In this document: piece by piece, positions 21,656 to 32,424 of the stretch
Numbering within the stretch: the first letter of the stretch is position 1
How the letters are laid out: every line of letters begins with the position of its first letter
Assembly: GCA_951799425.1 (NCBI GenBank)
Contig: OX637397.1
Coordinates: forward strand, 15,770,064-15,834,063
DNA: 64,000 bases
Direction: 5' to 3'
Source of the DNA: Ilex aquifolium
Taxonomy: Eukaryota; Streptophyta; Magnoliopsida; Aquifoliales; Aquifoliaceae
Notes under the pieces: model-generated
What the model saw: only the letters and a program-made list of their open reading frames with translations
Told to the model about the DNA's origin: nothing
The model's database searches: none
Made by a program: the position numbers and the translations under genes

Positions 21656-24600
21656 GTATGTGTTCTTTTTCCTATTTTGATGTTCATTTTATGTTTTTAT
21701 TTGATATTCTTGTATTGAAAATTGAATATAGCGTCATAAACTCTGTGGTATATATGCCAGTTCTTTTAATTTCAAACATGTATCTTAGTTATTTGGAATT
21801 TCTGTCAGTTATCATACTATCTTTATTACATTGAACTGACAAATTATGAACAGATATACTGCTCAGAGTGTTGTTCTGCTGGAGGATTCTTCTATAAAAA
21901 TGATTTTTCAGAGTATCATAGGCACTGATCAAAATATCACATTCTAAACCCATAATCTCACTACTGGGATTTTGAGGGTGAATGAAGATTCTACTTGAAT
22001 TTATTGACTGAGAGGGTAGAATAGTGCAATTGACGTTTTTCTGTATGCCTGGGATTTGGAATTGCTTGTGGCTCCTAGTTTGAATTTTTTAGGTTTCTTA
22101 TCTCCTTTTCCTTTTACCTTTTTCCTTATTTGAAGCTATCATATTCCACTTATCTGGTATGCTTTCATGCTCAGCTTACGCCTGTTCAACATCAGCTAAG
22201 TCTGTTTGAATTTCTTTGATGTTTATTTTTGGAAATTTCAAGATTTGAAAGAGGGAAAAGTACATGTTTGGTTATTTTTGACCCCCTCTCATTGAATTTG
22301 CGGTCCTATATTGTTTTGTAACATAAGAGTTTCTGTGTTACTGTTTAAGTTTTTTTTTTAATTTATTGCTTTTGAACCCATGCTGATGTTTTACTTGTAG
22401 TTCTGCATCTCTGGTTGAGGTGACAATCTATTTTAGGATAAGTAATATATTCTTCTTTAAAGGCGATTAAAAAACTGTTTCCAGCTTCATGCTTATTTGA
22501 GTAAGAATGAAATCGAATGTATTGTTTTGTTGTTAAGGTTCAAGCTCATTCTGTTTATTCCCAAGCCTCAGGCAAGTTGTTACCCCAAGGAGGGAACTTA
22601 AAATCTTTTCCAAGATGACTGATTTTCATGGAGTTTTGAGCAGATAGAATTAATTGCTTGATGAAGTCCTCGGTTACACTCACCTGCACAGACCTGTTTA
22701 CACAGCAGAGTTTTCTGCATGCCACGTTCATGTTTTTGTTTATCACATCTATACCATTTTAATAAGTTTGGATTTGGCATCAAAAGATAAGTGAGTGTGA
22801 TAGTCTCATAGAGAGATGTATGCTCCACCATTTAAGCTAGAGCATTTTTTTTTAATAATTCTGCCTTTGCATAAACTTTTTTTTCCTTGATAAAAAGTAT
22901 CACTAAAGTCATCAAGGGGGTGCAACTGCAACCATGGTTCAAGGTATCGGCCGAGTCCGATACGACTTGGCCGAGTCGTATCCGACTCGGCCCCCTCCGA
23001 TACGATAACGGTACGCGTTACGCAAAAATCACGAGTCTCACTTGAATCGGTCGTGACTCGGTTACAACTCGGTTGAATTGGCTTGACTCGGAGTAATATC
23101 GGTGTAACTCGGACGAGTCATACCAGACTCGGACAGGTTTTGTTCTTACCTTTCTTCTTCTTCTTCTTCTTCGCAGCAAAGACCCAGCATCACGACCACA
23201 GATCAATTGCAGAAACCCTAGGTTGCTCGACCAATATCATCGATCGCAGTCGAAGTCTCGAACGGCCCCTGACCAGCATCATCGATCGCAGTCGAAGTCT
23301 AGAGACTCGACCAGCATCATCGATCGCACTCGAAGTCTTGACCAGCATCATTGATCGCAGATCAATTTGGTCTCTCGCCTCTCGCCTCTCGTCTCTCGTC
23401 TCTCGTCTGCGACTGAGAGTCTCGCCTCTCTCTCTCTCTCACGTCTGAGTATCAAATGGCAAACCCAGTGACCACCCAGTCCAAAGACTATTTGACTATG
23501 GTTAATTTATTAACTTAAATATGAATAATTTAATTTACTTAGTGTGAGTAATTTATTAAAATGTGGTTAATTTATTTTATTTAGAGTTGTTAATTTATTA
23601 ACATAGTGTGATTAATTTATTTTATTTGTGGCTAATTGATTTTTGGGTTCACTTTTTGCCCAAGTTTACTTAGATTAAATTTACTATTTAATAAATCATT
23701 AAAATATTTAATGTAATAGTTAGATATTTAGATTATTTATTTTTTAAATAAATATTTGAAGTATTCTATTTTAAATCAAATGCTAAATTATTAATCTTAT
23801 GGTAGAAATTATTCCAATTTGTATTATTCTAGAGACAATAATAATGATGATATTTCTTAAGTGCTTATCTTAAACATTCATAATAATAATTATTTTCGGT
23901 AGTATCCTTATGTTTGATTTTAATTATTTTTAATGTGTTTTTGGATATATTGTAGACATATGATACATGAATGATGATGTTTATATTTTTAGAATTTTTC
24001 ATAATTTTTTAAAATTTTTTTGGAGCTTTTATCTAGCATTTTGATCGTATCGGCCGATACCGCACCGCGACGCCGTGACCGATGTGTATCAGTGCCCTCC
24101 GAGTCGATGGCCGATACCGCGACTTTGAACCATGACTGCAACCCGTGTACATAAAAAAAATACACAGACAAAAAACAACAGAGACAAAAGAAAATGTATA
24201 AGTTACAAAAGGAGCTAAAGACACCCAACCATCACATACATTTATCCCCCACAAGCTCCCAAAAAGTCTACGAAACCATCCAAAAAAATTCCTTCCTGAA
24301 AACCAGATATACAAGAGTATCATAAATCTTTTTTTCAAGTCTATGATGGATAATGATAAGGCAGTCCATGATGGATGTCTCTTCATGGCAATGCCACTAT
24401 TTCTACAACCAGAAATAGTGGCATTGCCATCTGTACCTTTATTCCTATTTCGGTTGGTCATTACAATATAAAGTGAAGACGAGCACCCACAACTCTGAAC
24501 TCCCTAGCAATCTAACAGACTCCTCTGCTTCTTTACACATGCAGCAATTTGGACTGATTTTCCTCCTTTGCCTCAGGTTATGATCCAAGACATGCCCAAA

Positions 24601-27600
24601 AAAAAAATTAAAAAAAACAGCCCCAACCTTGGACGGACTTTGCATTTCCAAATGGCATTTGAAGGAAAGGAGGAGTTAGAGCCCTCCCTACAAACACTCT
24701 GGATTATCCTCGAAATCAACATTGCAAGATGGCTCCCAATTCCTTGATTTCCTCATCCCAGGGTCAACCTGAACCGAAGCACATCCAGGACAAACATAAC
24801 TTCCTCCAACTCCCAACCGAAAAATATGTCTATAGAAGCGACGCTCCCACATCACATCCTGGTCAGCTGCACTAACATAATCAGCTACCATCACATTTTT
24901 GTTGACAACTATTGTGAATAGAGATAATAACCTATCTTGGAGGATCTCTACCACACAACAGATCATGCAAAAATCCCACTCTATATAACAACCCTACCAC
25001 AAACCCAACCTACTTAGAGAATTCATCCCAACTATTCCTACTGTTTTTTCCACAACTCAACCACAAAAAGCACCCCAAAGGTGATAGATAACCACCCCTG
25101 CCATTTGCTCATTTACTAATCAATAACTGGTGTCTATCACTCCTTGCCTTCTCCACCCCAAACCTGCATGACTTTTTCACCTGAAGAGCTTGACTAAAGC
25201 ACTGCATCTTCCTAAGATCCAACCCTATGAGGGGAGAGCATGCCACATTCCAATCAATCAAATGGCATTTAGTGAATTTAAATGCCTCCCTATATAGCAT
25301 CTCGTCTAGGCTTGTCTAACTTCTTCTCAACTGATGCTGTCACTGGGAACAGTGACATAATATAAGTTGGGAGGTTAGAAAAAGTGGTTTTAACTGAAGT
25401 GAGCATTCTCCTCTTGCAAAGAGACTGTATTCCCGCACTACAAACCTCTAGACAAATCTATCCATCATCTAATCTTAAACTGACGTTGCTCTATAGTAGG
25501 GGTGCAACTTGGGCGGGCCAACTCGAATTCAACCCGAGCGCAATCCGAAAAAAAAACCAGAGCTTGGGTTAGAATTTTTAATACTTGGGTTGGGCTTAGG
25601 CAAAAAACTCCAACCCGAATTGAATTCGGGCAAGCCTCGGGTTGTCGGGTTGAACCCGAATATTAAAATCGGGTTGAACCCAATTATTAAATCGGGTTGA
25701 CCCCGAATATACATAGATATATAAATATATTTAAATAGGGTTAGTATTTATCTTCACTCTTTAGAGTCTAGACTTTCACTTCACTTCAAATCTTCATCCC
25801 TGCGTCTCCATCACTCTTAGATCCCTCTCTCACTTGTCACTCGTCTCTCATCTGATCTCAGACTCTCAGTCTCCCTCTCTCACTCGTCACTCCTCCCTCT
25901 TTTATCAACCCGAATTAAGTAACCCAAGTTCAACCCGATTTTTAACTCGAAATTAGCCTAACTTAAGTAACCCGAATTTAACCCGGGCCCGCCCAAATTA
26001 AACTCGGACAGTACTCGGGTTGAGGTAGGGTTAGGATTATGATTAGGATTAGGGTTGGAGATTATATACCTAGAGTTGGGTTAGGGTTGACCTCTCAACC
26101 TGCCTAATCCACCCGAGTTGCACCCCTACTCTATAGGGGAGCCAAGAAGAAGGCCCAGTTAGCTAGTAGGAAATTTCTGCTTTTTGCATGACAACAGTCA
26201 AGGAGTCGATGCTCTCCACATATGCAACTAGAATAAGCTCACTACTCCAAAAATTAACCCACGACCTGGTTACAACTTCAAAATAAGGAAATAAACTTAG
26301 ACAAAGCTACTGCATGTCCCCCACTTCTTCAAAAATGTTAGTGTCACCGGCAAAGAGCAAATGGATCACAACAATTTGGTTTTACCCGACCCTGCCAACA
26401 TCATAGCCACTACATATGTGTCTCTTGATTGCTTTAGAATATCATTCTACTAGGGTCTCTGTCACAAGGATGAAAAGGAATTAAAAAAGCGGGTTCTTGA
26501 GACCTCCAAAGCTCCCGAAGAAACACTCCATGGTTCTGTTAGTAATTATGGAAAACCGTACAATAGAGATACATGAATGAGTCCACCACTTACGCTAGAG
26601 ACAAACCACCCCCATACTGTTCTTAAAGTAGAGGAGAAATCCCAGATGCATTTGGTCATATGCCTCTTGAATGTTCAATTTGCAAATTTGTCCAGCGATA
26701 TTTCTCTTAAGCCTGGCGTCAATAATCCATTAGTGACTTACATTCCTCAAATTACCTAAAGTAAACCACTGGTAAAAAGGAGCAAAAGAAAAGGATGGGC
26801 AGTAGCGCTGCCTCCTTGGGTTGGGTTGGGTTGGGTTGGGGGGGGGGGGGGGGGGGGGGGGGGTTGAGTTGTGTTCTTTTTTTTTCCAAATGTATGATCT
26901 TTGATTTCGTAGTTCTTCTTTTCACAAAATTTGTTAGGCATGTTTTTGATTGGGTATCTGGTTTTCCCTTTCTCTTGTAGTTTGAAATATTTAAGTTATT
27001 CTTATAGTAGATTTCATCAAGGTCTTGGTCATCACCCGATAACTTAAGAATCTGACTTGATTTTCCTCCTTTTATGTTTACTATTCCTATTTTCTTATCC
27101 CCTTTTTTTCTTATTTTTTTGGGGGTTCAATTTTGGCTATTGTTATAGTTTGTATAAGCTTTCTCAAATTCTTTATTCTAGAAAGAAGGATCAGTAATAC
27201 AGATTTTTGCCCCACCTTGGTTTATTGGTGAAATTGGCAGGTTGGTTTGGGGGAGGCCTTAAATTTCTGAGGTTATATAATTTTTCAATGCTTCTATTGA
27301 CCTTTTCTTCTCTTTTGGATGTCTGGTTCTGATAGTGTCAATTTGATGGGTTCAATTTCTCTGTGCACAGGTGCAGTGGCTGCAAAGGCAAGGGAGAACC
27401 ATCTGAAAAATCTTTGTGCATTGAAGAATGGCCAAGGAATCGCAAAAGACGTTATTGTATCATAGCCCCAAAAAATTCCCTTGATTGGTTTACTTAGGGC
27501 TTCATAGTTTAGTGCTTGTATAGAATCCCTGTGCTGTGTGTGCATATACTTGCTGGCAACTACTTTAGATGCCGCCTTGAGAAGTTCTGTGCTCAATCAT

Positions 27601-30252
27601 TCTGTTGTATATACATTGTAATTGTGAATGAAAAGTTGGTAGATGCATTCAATTGTCAAGTGAGAAGTAGTCAACGTTGGAATGTTTTGATGAGATCTAA
27701 AATTATAGCTAGTGCTTGCATGAGATGAGGTGCTATTACTTTTGAATCTCACTTTGCGTGGGCTTCGCAGATGATGTATATCATATTTATTTAACACTTT
27801 CCCATGCACTGATATTTTAGAGCTTTAAAAGTGGTGGAACTTTTGTGACTAAATATGTTACTTCTTTCAGATGACAAGTATTCTCAAAAGGTGGGTAATG
27901 AAATTGAGAACATAAACCCCTTGGATCCTGCTTGTAGTCTCAGCACTAGTGACATAGCCGGCAGCAAAATCGTTGAGGGAGAATGCTGCGAAGATGATGA
28001 AAGTGATGAAGATTATATTAGCATTCTGAGACCTGCCTTCTTGGTTGATGGAGAACCTGATTTTGATTCTGGGCCTCCAGAAGATGGATTAGAGTATCTC
28101 AGGCGTGTAAGGTAGCATTCTCTTCCTCGTTCCTGTGTTTTCTCAACCGTTATTTTCTTGTTCCTTCAACTTAAGGACTTCTTTTTTCTTGTTTACATGC
28201 TCTTACTTGTTTTTGGGGCTCCTCAGCAGTTATTTATTGTTCCTGCTAATTGAGGATTTCTTTTTCTTGTTGCATGCTTTTGGTGTGTCTTGGCAGAACT
28301 CAGAGTTCTAAATCTTGTTTCCCTTGTTTGCTCAATTTCATTGAATCTAGATATTTGTAGTGGTGTGGTCTGAATATCAAATTTTAGTCTGAAAAAGTGG
28401 TATGGTTATGTATTTTTTAACACAAATGCTTATTCCATTTGCAAGTGAGTGGGTTTTGTTATGATAAATTGAAGTGCCAATTCAATTGTATATTCACTCC
28501 TACATGTGGGATGCATAAATTTGAAGAAAATATGCAGAGCGAAACAAACAAATTTTACATTTAGGGCTCTCTTGTCATGAATAATGACTTTGGTATGCCA
28601 ATTACATGTCAAGCAGACCAGGGGTTTGGTGGCCAATCACATGTCAAGCAGAGTGTGTAGAGAGTGAATCCTCTTCTTCCCTTAATTGGATAAAATCGAT
28701 AACTTTAGTAGTTTATGAAATTCAATGAGCCATTTGTACAGGCAAACTCTTCCAATTTTCCACAAGTGGAACATGGTTTCAAAATTCTCTCTTTTCTGGT
28801 TGAACAATGTTAAAGGCAGTATAGTAAAATTTTTAAGTAGTCCTCTATGTTCTTGCTAGCTGTTACTGACTCTTATAAAGTTATTTTATTCTAGCAAAAG
28901 TCTCTTTTTCTGTGGGCAATGAATTCTGATGGTTTGAACTTTGAAGTAATACTCTGGTAATTCCGGCCTTAGTGAGATGTATAAGTGTGCTAAAATTTGG
29001 TCTTTGTGAAAGATGCCAAATCTTTGCTGAGTTGGTGACTTACGAAATGTTCTAATTTTTCCTAGGTGGGAAGCTGCTCAATTTCCAAAAGTGAAGGTTG
29101 CCAAGGTTGATGCGACCAAATTAAACAAAGAACAGACGGTTTACATGCCCAAAATTCCTGATATTGCTAGGTGCCCAGAGCATTTACTGCCACTCAAAGA
29201 GTGGGAGGATGCTTTCCTTGCTGATTTTTCAGAGCTAAGGCTGGTATGTTCTTGCTCCTTTTCCTCCTTTTTTGACGGCCCTGTTCATTTAAACAAGTTA
29301 TTTGCAAAGGGGGTAATTAGACGGATAATTACAACAATCTAATATTTTGCTTCCATGAATTTTATGCCCGAATAAACACATTTTATTTTTATCTCACTAT
29401 GGTTGTATTTTGTGAGAACAGAGGAGATAACTTTAATATAAAATTGGAAAGAATATTTATATACCGGGTATTCTATCTTACTTTATATTAGGGGTGTTCA
29501 CCCTACCCTACGGGTAGGAAATATGTTCTTCCGTCTTCCTACCCGATACTTTGCGGCTAACCGTTCAGTAGGGTAGGGTAGGAACTTGTGGCCAGTCGGA
29601 AATTTGAACACCCCTACTTTATATGCACGAGGAGAAATAACTTAATTTGCAATCTTTGCCTTTTCAGGCTTTATCACGTCATGAGGGTTCTAGTGCAATA
29701 ATTTCTGATCCTCTGCAATCAATGTCAGTTGCTCATGAAGAGGAATGCTCCCATCAGCTTTCTGAAAGTATTGTTCTTGAAAAAATGGATGACTTAACAA
29801 CTAATGGAACCACTTCATGCTATTCTCTTGATGGTTCCCTACGAGAAGACTCCAGTAACCCATGTTCTTTTTTGGTGGCTGATGAAATTGATGGCTCACA
29901 CTCCCCTGGAAATTCCAGTCCAAAGTCTTCTCTAGATGGAGGTTCTGGCAACGGTCCCACATTGTCTATGATTTTGGGGATGGACTCTGTTGCTCGAGTA
30001 TCTATGCTGAAGAAACACATAAGCTCCGTGGAGAATATGTGTATTCTGTTGAGGAGTGATTGTGCATGGCTTTTTGCTTTGTGTGCAGCCATTGATACTC
30101 CACTTGTTGCTGACACTAGTGCAGCCCTTCGGTGCTTGCTTCGTAAGTGTGCAACCTTACGAGCTGAGAAATCAGAATTGGATGATGAAGTTGTTATGCT
30201 TAATATTCTAGCAACAATTTCGGGCAGGTATTTTGGACAGTCAGAAAACTAA
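20539..30252 (+). CDS. GEMIN2: Gemin2 / SIP1 family protein (SMN complex), five or more exons
   Basis: Exons are 20539..21655, 27371..27450 (end uncertain), 27871..28111, 29066..29243 and 29668..30252. The protein has a long acidic plant-type N-terminus, then MAEAQCVCEKKGDEAKTVYS and YSRREMEAMRYVDMEEQRKK. The SIP1/Gemin2 core follows: FLVDGEPDFDSGPPEDGLEYLRRVRWEAAQ across exons 3-4, and a C-terminal helical domain ending LNILATISGRYFGQSEN. Gemin2 is the scaffold of the SMN complex; it holds the Sm ring during snRNP assembly and so supports pre-mRNA splicing. Phases fit at all junctions except exon 2 to exon 3, where a small exon or another donor is needed. No stop breaks the identified exons, so the gene may be functional. 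Confidence 0.88.
22933..24134. mobile_element. non-autonomous hAT-type element in the LINE 3' end
   Basis: The ends are inverted: CATGGTTCAAGGTATCGGCC at the left, and GGCCGATACC plus TTTGAACCATG at the right. Eight bases, ACTGCAAC, flank both sides (22925-22932 and 24135-24142). An 8-bp target duplication is the hAT mark. At 1202 bp it encodes no transposase. It contains CT-rich and ATCGATCGCAG repeats. Confidence 0.85.
23220..23370 (+). repeat. short tandem repeat inside the hAT-type element
   Basis: Four imperfect copies of a unit containing GACCAGCATCATCGATCGCA and GTCGAAGTCT are seen. They are followed by a (TCTCG)-rich run to about 23440. Confidence 0.75.
24385..24430. repeat. perfect 20-bp hairpin within the LINE
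   Basis: ATGGCAATGCCACTATTTCT at 24385-24404 is the exact reverse complement of 24411-24430. A 6-nt loop (ACAACC) separates them. It lies in LINE sequence in GEMIN2 intron 1. Confidence 0.85.
25497..26128. mobile_element. hAT-type MITE in the LINE
   Basis: The ends are TAGGGGTGCAACTTGGG and CCCGAGTTGCACCCCTA. They are flanked by CTCTATAG at 25489-25496 and 26129-26136, an 8-bp target duplication. It is 632 bp, rich in CGGGTTGAACCCGAA-like repeats, with no coding capacity. Confidence 0.88.
26838..26873 (+). repeat. uninterrupted run of 36 G in GEMIN2 intron 1
   Basis: A block of TTGGG repeats (26817-26837) leads into 36 consecutive G. The sequence can form G-quadruplex structures in the transcript. 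Confidence 0.9.
27371..27450 (+). CDS. GEMIN2: GEMIN2 exon 2 (3' end uncertain)
   Basis: It follows a pyrimidine-rich tract ending in TGTGCACAG, and encodes AVAAKARENHLKNLCALKNG in frame with exon 1. The frame meets a stop at about 27463. Ending at 27450 (GAC then GTTATT) gives phase 0, which does not fit exon 3; ending at 27415 (CTTT then GTGCAT) gives a fitting phase but uses a weak donor. Confidence 0.6.
27871..28111 (+). CDS. GEMIN2: GEMIN2 exon 3
   Basis: It starts after CTTCTTTCAG and ends at AAG then GTAGCA. It encodes an acidic stretch (GECCEDDESDEDYISILRPA) and the conserved FLVDGEPDFDSGPPEDGLEY followed by LRRVR. This is the start of the Gemin2 core in the family. Confidence 0.88.
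29066..29243 (+). CDS. GEMIN2: GEMIN2 exon 4
   Basis: It starts after TTTTTCCTAG and ends before GTATGTTC. It encodes WEAAQFPKVKVAKVDATKLN and the Pro/Ile-rich segment YMPKIPDIARCPEHLLP, then EWEDAFLADFSELRL. The split Arg codon at the exon 3-4 junction fits exactly. Confidence 0.88.
29489..29616. mobile_element. 128-bp hAT-type MITE in GEMIN2 intron 4
   Basis: The ends are TAGGGGTGTTCACCC and TTTGAACACCCCTA. They are flanked by CTTTATAT at 29481-29488 and 29617-29624. It has the same TAGGGGTG terminus as the element at 25497, so it is likely the same broad family. Confidence 0.88.
29668..30252 (+). CDS. GEMIN2: GEMIN2 exon 5 with stop codon
   Basis: It starts after CTTTTCAG, in phase 0, and ends with TAA at 30250-30252. 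It contains a Ser-rich linker, then the C-terminal Gemin2 helices: SVARVSMLKKHISSVENM, CAWLFALCAAIDTPLVADT and CLLRKCATLRAEKSELDDEV. These match the family region containing WLYALLACLEKPL in animal members. Confidence 0.88.
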   Translation, partial: ALSRHEGSSAIISDPLQSMSVAHEEECSHQLSESIVLEKMDDLTTNGTTSCYSLDGSLREDSSNPCSFLVADEIDGSHSPGNSSPKSSLDGGSGNGPTLSMILGMDSVARVSMLKKHISSVENMCILLRSDCAWLFALCAAIDTPLVADTSAALRCLLRKCATLRAEKSELDDEVVMLNILATISGRYFGQSEN

Positions 30253-31597
30253 AGTCTCTTTGTTCATCAAATAACTGTTATCATAAGGGCCCTGGGACTT
30301 GCTGGCTTTGTGCATTTTGAGGTTTGTCGTGTGCATTAGGCTGCAAACTGAATGTAGAGACTCAACTGTTTGTTTTCTAAAGCAATTTTGATGAAACTGA
30401 ACATGTGACGATGTTTTGGGTCAACTTCAAGGAGTGATGGCACGAGACCAAGGGAGATAGTCCCGTGGAAGGGAACCGTCTCCTGTATGAGCCCTATGGT
30501 TCTAGTGTCGCCCCCACGAAAATGTTCCCTCCTTTGGTGTAACGATTCTTGAAAAAACAGTGACATTGAGACACATCTGATACACCTAGTATGTGTCCCC
30601 AATTTGTTAGTGGCAAGTTTGAGTGGCAATTTGCTTAAAATTTATGATTCAGATTGCTCCAGGTCAATGTATTAGTATGTTGATGCTGTATTACTCTTGA
30701 GAAAGCCTATCTAGTTTTGATACTTTTTAAACTTATACAGTCTCTCTTCAGGACCTGTTCTTGCGGTAGAATTTCTGGAAAAAAAAGAATAAAAAAGAAC
30801 TAGGGTGAATTGAGGAGTAAATTACTATGGAACAAAAAGGGTAACATTGAAAATTTTCTGTTCCTATGGGGTGAATTTAGCCACTAATGCAATAAATATG
30901 TGAAGGTGTGTGAATGACAAATGGCTAGATTCTGATCTATTGGGCGAATCGGGATAGGCTATGAATTGAGTTTGCGTAGAAATAAGATGTAGAAATTTCT
31001 TAGTAGTGCCTTCAATTAAAAGAGTGATTTTCTCCCCGACCACAGATCTCATACTACCCCTCATAAATTGAAAACCCATAACCCCAAGTGCTATGGGAAT
31101 AACGTTTAGTTGGCATATGCTTGTTTCGGTTAATCCAATCTTTCCTTGATAAGAATTAATATGATCATTATAAAACTCCTCCTTTGAATGATCCAGAGAG
31201 ACCATGTCTTCACCCATATTGTTGGAAATTTCTTGGATAAGATCCATGTCAAATGAATTCTCGTTGCCTTATTGGACACGAAGATCAAGAAACAATATTG
31301 CTCATCATACTTTTGCACAATATGCAATAAATTCTAGTTCGCCTTCTATATGGAGAGGGAATGCCCCGTGAGATCAATGAAATTATTCTACGGTTAGTCA
31401 TCAAAAACAAAGGTAATTTAGAGAAATACTAAGTTGGCCAACTTATATCCTAGAAAAATCCATCTCAAATGAGTTGACACCCCACACACCACTATGTGGA
31501 CCCCAATAAATCAGTTTTTTCATAGAATGTGAAGTGTGTGAAGGTGCCACCTCATTTAAGTTGGGTTTTTTGGGATACAAAAGTTGTGCAGCATAGT
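30253..31597. other. GEMIN2 3' flank, no gene recognised
   Basis: The GEMIN2 3' untranslated region must lie in the first few hundred bases, but no decisive polyadenylation signal was seen. On the - strand a 127-codon frame at 31247..30864 ([20 protein letters not shown]) and one just upstream look protein-like but match no family I recognise. They could be a decayed transposon or gene piece. Confidence 0.4.
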
Positions 31598-32226
31598 TGT
31601 GCAGAGAGAAATTTGAATCTTAGGTCACAACCTTGTGTGGACAAATGTGACAAAAGCGAAGCCTTGAACAACCGGCAAGATAAGCGAGAGCTAGGTGAAC
31701 CAATGGCCGAAGGCAGCTAAAAAGACTCTGATGCTTAAGTCAAATCGCAATTCAAGAAAGAAAATTTAGGTGAGTAGTGAGAATTTTTGTATCTCATACT
31801 TGGTACGCGGAGGCTTTATTTATAGTAATCGGAAGTAGTGTTTCATTGAAGCTAGAACTCTGAGTTCCAACAGGATTGATCCACCTTTAATATTATCACT
31901 AGCTCCTCAATGTTCAAAGTAGTATTGAACTAATACTCTTGCTCCTAGGTTTAAGGTAGAGATGTACTTGCCGAGTGGCGCCGTTGATCCTATCACTAGC
32001 TCCTTAAAGCTCAGAGTAGTATTAGAACATGACTCTTGTTCCTTGGTCAGACCGTATTAGAGTAGGACTCGTTTGGTCGTACGGACATGCAAGTAAGCAA
32101 GAGAACTTGTAGTAGCTTGATTGGAGGTAAGGTAGCCGAATCAAGGTGGTTTCGGGAAGTGAGTGCCGACCGACATTCTCCTCCCATGGTGGGCGCCGAC
32201 CGACATGCCTGATTCGGTGTCCCACA
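31598..32226 (-). repeat. 3' LTR of Tat2
   Basis: On the + strand it runs from TGTGCAGAGAGAAATTTG to CGGTGTCCCACA, so it starts TGTGGGACACCG in element direction. It matches 44047..44645 throughout. It is about 629 bp. Confidence 0.9.
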
Positions 32227-32240
32227 ATTGCCCTCCATAT
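32227..32240 (-). other. polypurine tract of Tat2
   Basis: In element direction the sequence is ATATGGAGGGCAAT, directly before the 3' LTR. It is short and interrupted but in the right place. Confidence 0.6.
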
Positions 32241-32424
32241 CTCATTTAATCATCTTTAATTAATTGAGGTATGTTTTCTTGAAGAGGAAGGGCTTTTTGG
32301 GTCTGACTCTTTGCCAATGGGCTTTTGTTGTTTGTAAGGCTCTATAATCTCTTATTTCTTCTTTTCTATCTTATCCACTTCTTCATTTTGATTTTTTTTT
32401 TTTTTTTTTTTCCTTTCTGACATA

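Larger units (their letters stand above)
22877..26757 (-). mobile_element. 5'-truncated LINE in GEMIN2 intron 1
   Basis: On the - strand, from the right: CKLNIQEAYDQMHLGFLL (the RT block usually written DIEKAYDHVNW), then LLFAGDTNIF near 26375-26340 (the catalytic F/Y-A-D-D with Asp to Gly), IDWNVACSPL with LRKMQCFSQAL near 25260-25190, NKNVMVADY near 24900, and a zinc-binding end (CCMCKEAEESV) near 24540. The 3' end has GATGACTTTAGTGATACTTT followed by an A8 tail at 22884..22877. The endonuclease is missing, as in most truncated LINE copies. Two hAT MITEs interrupt it. Confidence 0.82.

Noticed and set aside
26817-26873. TTGGG repeats as interstitial telomere
   Set aside because: The plant telomere unit is TTTAGGG; this is a short TTGGG run into poly-G.
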